Shown piece by piece: positions 57,312 to 64,000 of a stretch of DNA of 64,000 nucleotides. The position numbers were made by a program, and so were the translations under genes. Each line of letters starts with the position of its first letter. Positions within the stretch are counted from its first letter, which is position 1. The notes below the pieces were generated by a model, which searched no databases, had not been told where the DNA came from, and saw only the letters and a list, made by a program, of their open reading frames with translations. The DNA is taken from contig WNNJ02002388.1 in NCBI GenBank assembly GCA_012934845.2, forward strand, positions 62,001 through 126,000, read 5' to 3'. The DNA is from Pomphorhynchus laevis (lineage: Eukaryota > Acanthocephala > Palaeacanthocephala > Echinorhynchida > Pomphorhynchidae).

Positions 57312-57927
57312 GGCGGCGTTAGTAGTCAGGGTGTATGGAATTGGATATCATGAAGGAAGGATTCTGTAGCTGGTTTTCAATGCGAAAGTCACCTCGTGTG
57401 ACCTAGCAACTATTCGTTACATAAATAAGAATCCATCAAAGGATCACCAGTCCCGATTCCAATCGATCTTCATGATCTCATACGATAAAATCTATAATAA
57501 GCATGCCAGAGAAGCATCTCGGACAATGCAGTTTCTGGACATCATGATGGAAGGTTTCATATACTGTGTGAAATCTGGTAATCCTGGATTCGTAGCCTAT
57601 CAGTCAAGAGCGCAAGCCAAGTACGGAGAGCGACAGCTCGAATCTCGGATAAGTCAAATTTCAAAAGGCGAAGAGTTGGTAGTCAGCCTTCTGACGAGCC
57701 CGGGGCTACCAACATGTGGCAAAAAGCGGGCGAAACGAAAACGGTTGTGGCAATGGCGCCGTTAGTAGTCAGGGTGTATGGAATTGGATATCATGAAGGA
57801 AGGATTCTGTAGCTGGTTTTCAATGCGAAAGTCACCTCGTGTGACCTAGCAACTATTCGTTACATAAATAAGAATCCATCAAAGGATCACCAGTCCCGAT
57901 TCCAATCGATCTTCATGATCTCATACG

Positions 57928-57991
<64 letters not shown>

Positions 57992-59418
57992 CGTATGAGA
58001 TCATGAAGATCGATTGGAATCGGGACTGGTAATCCTTTGATGGATTCTTATTTATGTAACGAATAGTTGCTAGGTCACACGAGGTGACTTTCGCATTAAA
58101 AACCAGCTACAGAATCCTTCCTTCATGATATCCAATTCCATACACCCTGACTACTAACGGCGCCATTGCCACAACCGTTTTCGTTTCGCCCGCTTTTTGC
58201 CACATGTTGGTAGCCCCGGGCTCGTCAGAAGGCTGACTACCAACTCTTCGCCTTTTGAAATTTGACTTATCCGAGATTCGAGCTGTCGCTCTCCGTACAT
58301 GGCTTGCGCTCTTGACTGCTAGGCTACGAATCCAGGATTACCAGATTTCACACAGTATATGAAACCTTCCATCATGATATCCAGAAACTGCATTGTCCGA
58401 GATGCTTCTCTGGCATGCTTATTATAGATTTTACAGTTTGAGATCATGAAGATCGATTGGAATCGGGACTGGTGATCCTTTGATGGATTCTTATTTATGT
58501 AACGAATAGTTGCTAGGTCACACGAGGTGACTTTCGCATTAAAAACCAGCTACAGAATCCTTCCTTCATGATATCCAATTCCATACACCCTGACTACTAA
58601 CGGCGCCATTGCCACAACCGTTTTCGTTTCGCCCGCTTTTTGCCACATGTTGGTAGCCCCGGGCTCGTCAGAAGGCTGACTACCAACTCTTCGCCTTTTG
58701 AAATTTGACTTATCCGAGATTCGAGCTGTCGCTCTCCGTACTCGGATAAGTCAAATTTGACTCGGATAAGTCAAATTTCAAAAGGCGAAGAGTTGGTAGT
58801 CAGCCTTCTGACGAGCCCGGGGCTACCAACATGTGGCAAAAAGCGGGCGAAACGAAAACGGTTGTGGCAATGGCGCCGTTAGTAGTCAGGGTGTATGGAA
58901 TTGGATATCATGAAGGAAGGATTCTGTAGCTGGTTTTTAATGCGAAAGTCACCTCGTGTGACCTAGCAACTATTCGTTACATAAATAAGAATCCATCAAA
59001 GGATCACCAGTCCCGATTCCAATCGATCTTCATGATCTCAAACTGTAAAATCTATAATAAGCATGCCAGAGAAGCATCTCGGACAATGCAGTTTCTGGAT
59101 ATCATGATGGAAGGTTTCATATACTGTGTGAAATCTGGTAATCCTGGATTCGTAGCCTAGCAGTCAAGAGCGCAAGCAAGTACGGAGAGCGACAGCTCGA
59201 ATCTCGGATAAGTCAAATTTCAAAAGGCGAAGAGTTGGTAGTCAGCCTTCTGACGAGCCCGGGGCTACCAACATGTGGCAAAAAGCGGGCGAAACGAAAA
59301 CGGTTGTGGCAATGGCGCCGTTAGTAGTCAGGGTGTATGGAATTGGATATCATGAAGGAAGGATTCTGTAGCTGGTTTTTAATGCGAAAGTCACCTCGTG
59401 TGACCTAGCAACTATTCG

Positions 59419-59508
<90 letters not shown>
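57312..59508. repeat. 443-bp repeat in plus/minus/plus palindromic array around (AT)n
   Basis: Plus segment 57312-57928, (AT)n 57929-57987, minus segment 57988-58739, plus segment 58740-59419, (AT)n 59420-59508. In each segment the unit repeats at exactly 443 bp (57321/57764, 57998/58441, 58881/59324). The frame 57472-57765 is part of the unit; in the copy at about 59150 it is closed by a stop, so it shows no sign of being a protein gene. Near-perfect arms imply recent formation or an assembly artefact. Confidence 0.9.
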
Positions 59509-59511
<3 letters not shown>

Positions 59512-59769
59512 AAAAGTATCTTATTAACACCAATCAACAAAAAGTTTTAATATTCAAACGTTTCTTATATATATAGCATCGATAAATCGATAAAGCATCG
59601 TACTGACATGATTAATCAACACCTCTAATCGATCGTTTGCTTGAAGCTCTGTCGTCGATGTCAAATATTTCGAAAAGCGACGTTTCCAGTGCGCCCAGAG
59701 CAACGGATATCATTATGTTAATATCATGATATATACATGATAAACATAAGATTACTTAGAATATTTTAT

Positions 59770-59944
59770 ACCAGTGCCCCATTTTCCTTCTTGATACACA
59801 TTATGAAATGTGATGGCACTTTAATAAGATTTCATAGTATGTTTTATACTACTGCCTCATTTTCTTTCTTGACTGAAGAAAGAAATATGACGTCATTATA
59901 GCAAGTTACGAACAATTCTAATAATTTTAAGTTGAATACCAGCG
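59770..59944 (-). repeat. Inverted copy of the 1389-1567 repeat
   Basis: Reverse complement of 1389-1567 with small differences, 58 kb away. Confidence 0.75.
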
Positions 59945-60370
59945 CAGTCAGTGTTACCATTAAAATTGTGATAACTATTTTATCATGCACACTACTTTAA
60001 TCCTACCTATAAACTAACAGCACTACGTTACATTTCACTATTGGTGGACTTCATCAGCTACTGATTAAATACCTACGCTTTACGTTTCAGTCATTTTTAA
60101 TATTGGCTGGTCTGATTTGTTTTTAATTAAATTGAATGAAAGACTCGTCGTACATTTTGAAATTAGACAGGAAATTTTAAAATAATAATTTTGATAGTTG
60201 CAATTATCAAACTTGTCATCTATAGTTTGTTCGTTAATTTTAGACTGATATAAAAAAATACCTATGCAGCCATTTTTACCATTGAAATTCTAATGACTAT
60301 TTTTATTTTGCACGTTATTTAAATACTATTATATATTATTACTAATAATATATAATATATTAATATATAT

Positions 60371-60428
<58 letters not shown>

Positions 60429-60615
60429 TACTATCTAGAAACCAATGCTGATTTAATTTGAAATCAAATTAAATCTATTTTGTTCTGCAACAAAATATAG
60501 ATAGGATTATATAATATATAATCCTATAATATAACATTATTATAATATAATAATATTTTATATATTATAATATATCATATAATAATATATTATATATAAT
60601 ATAATATTATTATTT
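59945..60615. other. AT-rich spacer with (AT)n
   Basis: (AT)n at about 60376-60424 and TATAATATAT-type low complexity to 60615. No gene seen. Confidence 0.5.
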
Positions 60616-61550
60616 TATTCGAATTATTTGAACAATTCTCGTCGATAGGCCCTGCATATGGATTTTATATTAATCCTGCCAAGTGCAAAATATATGCTAA
60701 TAATAACAGCCTTCCCGCCTTGAGAGATATCTTCCATGAAACAGGAGTTAAAATCTGTGAATATGGATTGACCGTACTGGGCACACCGATTGGAAATCCG
60801 CAGTACGTCAAAATGTTCATTCGCACAAATGTTGCTGCTATCTTAAATTCAATGAATCGGTTAAGCGAAATTGGCCTAAACGATATACAAGTCGCTTACG
60901 CAGCCTTAACTCGTTCACTTCAACACAAATTGACATACAACCTTTGAATTTATGCCATGATGATTGGTTTGATCCCATTTCAATGTCGATAAAGGAGTTC
61001 TTCAAAATAACGTATGATCTAGACTTAATTGAAAACAATGTTCTGTGGCGTCTTTAAATTAGGAGTTCGTAATGGTGGAGTTGTTATTAGAAAAGTCAAT
61101 TGTTCAAATGTGGAATATTCATTATCCAGAACGCTATGCGCTCCATGTATGGAAGGCCTCACGGGTGCAGATCTCAATCAAGAGCAGGATAAAATATTGA
61201 CTTCAACTCGAATCGCTAAACAAATGAGAGAAAAATCCGAACTAGCTAATATATCTTTTATTTCAGATATCAATATAAAAACCTCACTCCAGAACTTATC
61301 AAAGAAAGGAACTTCTTCCTGGCTCAGTGTATACCCGACTCATGATTCCAATACGAGATTAAATAATGTTGAATTCAAAGATGCGTTAGCAGCGCGCTAC
61401 GGTCTCTTACAGAAAAATGCTCCTAGCAAATGTAAATGTGGGGAGCAATTATCATTAACACACTCACTTACATACATGCTAGGCGGACTCACATCAATGA
61501 TTCATGATGTGATTTGCGACATATTAAGTAAGAAATTAACAGCTTAAAAA
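60616..61550 (+). mobile_element. Third REL-type LINE, RT thumb to knuckle only, broken
   Basis: Reads FSSIGPAYGFYINPAKCKIY, GLTVLGTPIGNPQYVKMF, then across frame changes DDWFDPISMSIKEFFK, IRKVNCSNVEYSLSRTLCAP, KKGTSSWLSVYPTHD, VEFKDALAARYGLL and SKCKCGEQLSLTHSL (knuckle). It aligns block by block with 21.3-22.15 kb of the element at 19.5 kb (GPKFGYNVNPSKTKM; GVEFKDAL-type FRDALALRYGF). It begins after the catalytic box and stops before the endonuclease; both ends are truncated. Confidence 0.75.
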
Positions 61551-61920
61551 AAGTTTGAGATAAAATAACATACAATTAAATATAACGAGGAGACTTAAGA
61601 CTGAAGCTAACTGATTTACTGCCAAACATCAAACATCTTAGTAGTAAACATAAAGAGTGATTATAAAACAAAAAATTTCCAGTAATTTTCAAGTGATTAC
61701 AGAACAAAAAATTTAAACAGCTTAAACACACAATAAAATAACATACAATATTAAATCCTAATATAGAACAAATAGCGACGATAAGTAGAATAAACTTATA
61801 TAGAAGAACCTAAATTGGAAGAACCTAAACCTAAAAACCTATACCAGAAGAACCTACACAATCTTTATTGAAATCTACACAAGAGACTACTCTGATAAAG
61901 TCTGAATATACATACATATA
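61551..61920. other. Probable 5' leader of the CR1-like LINE
   Basis: A-rich, with AGAACCTA repeated (about 61803-61855) shortly before the ATG at 61921. No ORF. Confidence 0.35.
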
Positions 61921-63000
61921 ATGGTCAAACAGAGGAAGACTACAAAGCGAGGTGATGCTGCCAAGTTCGTGGATTATCAGGTTCGGTGTTCAAGTGAAGA
62001 TTGTCATGTGTGGACAAGTGTTTCAGTTCCCGGGGAAAAGAAAACAGCTCTGTCTAATGCATCTTTCTACTGCGGGTACTGCTGCGCATCTTTGACAAAT
62101 GATTTGAAGACGGAATCTACCCCCTTGGTTGTCGGTGAGTCGAGTTGTAATTCTCTTGGACCCATATCAGCTCCACCAATTCCCAAAAGCATAAGTGACG
62201 GTCAAAGTAAGGAAGTTCTTATTTCCAAATCTACTAAGAATGTTGAAAATTCCAGTCATAGTGATGGAAGCTATTCTAACTCTATATATCCCTCCTCAAG
62301 TCTTAACTCTATATATCCCTCCTCAAGTCTTGCAAATAATCCAATGAATATAGATTTAACTGTAGAGAGTGAGACTGTAGCCATGGATGTTCCAGTGCAT
62401 TTACCTGATGTTACTAATGATGAAAATACATATTGTCAGGTTTTGAATCATGGTCATATGTCTGATAATGGGACTGTCAAAAAGAAGGAACAAGCGTCAA
62501 CGATAAGTCAACATACACTATCCGCAGTGTCACGTGACAGTCTCGAATTGCAAATTGGTAATAATAGGAAACGCACCGCTGATCGATGTAGATCTGTTAT
62601 TTTGGCCAATGTAAGAGAATCTTTATTTGAGAACGCACAAGTACGTCTTAACGAGGACGTCCAGAGTGTGAGATTTATATTGACGCAGGTACTTGGTTCT
62701 TGCAATGTGGATATTGTCAAACGTGTTAAACTCGTTGCATTATTTCGACTGGGTAAGCGTGATACACTTAGTAATAGGCCGCGTTTACTCAAGGCCGTAT
62801 TTAGAGAGCAGTCGCATGCTGAGTTAATTCTTCGGAATTCATATCGTTTAAAAGGATCCCATGTTAGTCTCTTAAAAGATCTTGACGCTCTTCAAAGGGA
62901 GAAATTGTCTCAAGCTAAGAAAGAACTTGCATCTCGTGTTGCACTTGGTGAGAGCAATCTATGTGTGCAAAATTTTCAAGTAGTGAGGCGACGCATTTGA
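61921..63000 (+). CDS. CR1-like LINE ORF1
   Basis: 359 codons, intact. Residues about 21-58 hold CSSEDCHVWTSVSV...FYCGYC, a zinc motif also present in the 36.9-kb LINE ORF1 and typical of PHD-like fingers in CR1 ORF1. A Ser-rich middle has a direct repeat (two copies of LNSIYPSSSL). The C-terminal third (RSVILANVRESLFENAQVRL through LLKDLDALQREKLSQAKKEL) looks like an RNA-binding fold ending in a basic tail. No CXC motif at the start. ORF2 overlaps its last 40 nt in another frame. Confidence 0.75.
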   Translation: MVKQRKTTKRGDAAKFVDYQVRCSSEDCHVWTSVSVPGEKKTALSNASFYCGYCCASLTNDLKTESTPLVVGESSCNSLGPISAPPIPKSISDGQSKEVLISKSTKNVENSSHSDGSYSNSIYPSSSLNSIYPSSSLANNPMNIDLTVESETVAMDVPVHLPDVTNDENTYCQVLNHGHMSDNGTVKKKEQASTISQHTLSAVSRDSLELQIGNNRKRTADRCRSVILANVRESLFENAQVRLNEDVQSVRFILTQVLGSCNVDIVKRVKLVALFRLGKRDTLSNRPRLLKAVFREQSHAELILRNSYRLKGSHVSLLKDLDALQREKLSQAKKELASRVALGESNLCVQNFQVVRRRI

Positions 63001-64000
63001 ATCAGTTGGTCCCCACTATATGTATCGCCTCTCGTGAATGTGGAGGGTTTTGGCAAGGTCTTACAGCATATAAGTGCCTAGCTGATTTGGGATCTGAAGT
63101 GTGTCAGATTGCTAGAGATGATATTACTACTCACACTGGTGTGAATAAAAGTCATAGTATATTTTATTGTAATGTTCGGAGCTTGTTACAGAAAGTCGAT
63201 GAGCTAAAGTTTAGGATCGAGTCTGTTAATCCAATTATAGTTGGTATTACAGAATCTTGGCTTAATTGTGATGTATCCGATGCTGAGGTATCCATCCCAG
63301 GCTATTCTTTGTTCCGTAGTGATCGGATAGGGGGTAGGGGTGGTGGCGTAGCTCTCTTTATGAGAGACGGAGTTAAGGTGCGCGTTTTGAGTAAGTCGTC
63401 TGTTGATAGAGTTGAGAGTTTGTAGTGTCAGGTGAAGTTTGATAACAGCTGACCCATCATACTGGGTCTTGTGTATCGTGCTCCTAAGGCAATATCTAAG
63501 AAACTCATTGAAGAGATATAGTTGTATACGCGAGGAGATTGTGATACTGTAATAATTGGAGATCTGAATATGCCAGATGTTGAATGGACTTCGAATACGG
63601 TTCTTCCTACTTGTGATAGTGAATCTTGTGACCTTATGGAGTGTTTTGCTTATTGTGGTCTTGCTCAATTTGTTGATGTACATACTCGCTTTTCAAGTTG
63701 TAGTTCTTCCCTTGATCTTATCCTATCGACAAACAGTCAATTAATCAGTAGTATCCAATATGATTCTCCTGTTGGTTTGTCTGATCACTGTGTAGTTAAA
63801 GTTTTGCTAAATATACAAATAAGGGTGTTTCATCATGCTCGGTATAAACGTCAGATTAATGTTTTTCGGGCGAACTATGATGTTATTACATCAAAGCTGC
63901 ATAGAGTAAGTTGGCCTGATCCGGCTGTTGTCGGAGTTGACGAGGCCTGGGATCATTTTCGCGTGACGCTTTATTCTCTAATGGTAAAATTCTCACCTTT
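62961..64000 (+). pseudogene. CR1-like LINE ORF2, endonuclease, cut by window end
   Basis: ATG at 62961 overlaps ORF1. Motifs: HSIFYCNVRSLLQKVDEL (Asn), PIIVGITESWLN (catalytic Glu), GRGGGVALFMR, IILGLVYRAPK, VIIGDLNMPDVEW, SSLDLILST, GLSDHCVVKVLL (Asp-His). The endonuclease is complete in one frame but interrupted by stops at 63423, 63450 and 63519, with no frameshift. The first stop sits where related elements have Trp (ESLWC). Reading is open from 63522 to the edge; the RT lies outside. Confidence 0.8.

Noticed and set aside
57472-57765. 97-codon plus-strand frame in the 443-bp unit
   Set aside because: Other units carry a stop and a base loss in the same frame, and there is no recognisable motif; treated as repeat sequence.

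Overview
The window is AT-rich animal DNA (about three quarters A+T by eye). It has split genes with canonical GTAAGT donors and YAG acceptors, and a dense mixture of invertebrate-type retroelements: CR1/L2-like LINEs, an I/Jockey-group LINE, LINEs with a C-terminal restriction-like endonuclease (REL), Penelope-like elements (PLEs) with a GIY-YIG endonuclease, and one Ty3/gypsy fossil. I read it as an invertebrate metazoan nuclear genome and cannot name the phylum. No bacterial operon, tRNA or rRNA gene, or CRISPR array was seen.

Region 1 (about 1-34 kb) is the least obvious and most interesting part. On the minus strand it carries a series of very small exons, almost all exactly 66 nt, each between a (T/C)TAG acceptor and a GTAAG donor. 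Each opens in the same phase (1 nt, 20-22 codons, 2 nt) and encodes one leucine-rich repeat of about 22 residues with a recurring FYNT and L-x-I/L-x-G/N-N-V/I-x-x-M/L pattern. Twelve copies are readable (one of them short, one carrying a stop) and three more are decayed. Three non-LRR exons at 6.9, 0.35 and 0.06 kb continue the chain with matching phases and run off the left edge. Blocks of intron plus exon have been duplicated several times, which explains the paralogous stretches at 12/15/23 kb and 26-34 kb. PLE, LINE and REL-type elements sit in the introns.

Region 2 (34-49 kb) is a retroelement graveyard: PLE fragments in both orientations with hammerhead-like 3' motifs, a long CR1/L2-like LINE (36.9-40.9 kb) damaged only by in-frame stops, a two-ORF I/Jockey-group LINE with both frames open (43.2-46.9 kb, minus strand) ending in a tRNA-like sequence, and CR1/L2 pieces at 47.6-49.1 kb.

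Region 3 (49.8-55 kb) holds a second REL-type LINE, broken, abutting a broken Ty3/gypsy fossil. Region 4 (55-59.5 kb) is non-coding repeat architecture: a 464-bp tandem repeat, a 139-bp-arm inverted repeat, a perfect 96-bp palindrome and a 443-bp unit arranged plus/minus/plus around long (AT)n tracts. Region 5 (59.5-64 kb) holds a third partial RT/REL element and the 5' half of another CR1-like LINE cut by the window edge.

Two otherwise unrelated LINEs (19.7 kb and 36.9 kb) begin with the same cysteine-rich tesmin/TSO1-like (CXC) motif, which suggests module exchange or convergent capture of a DNA-binding domain.
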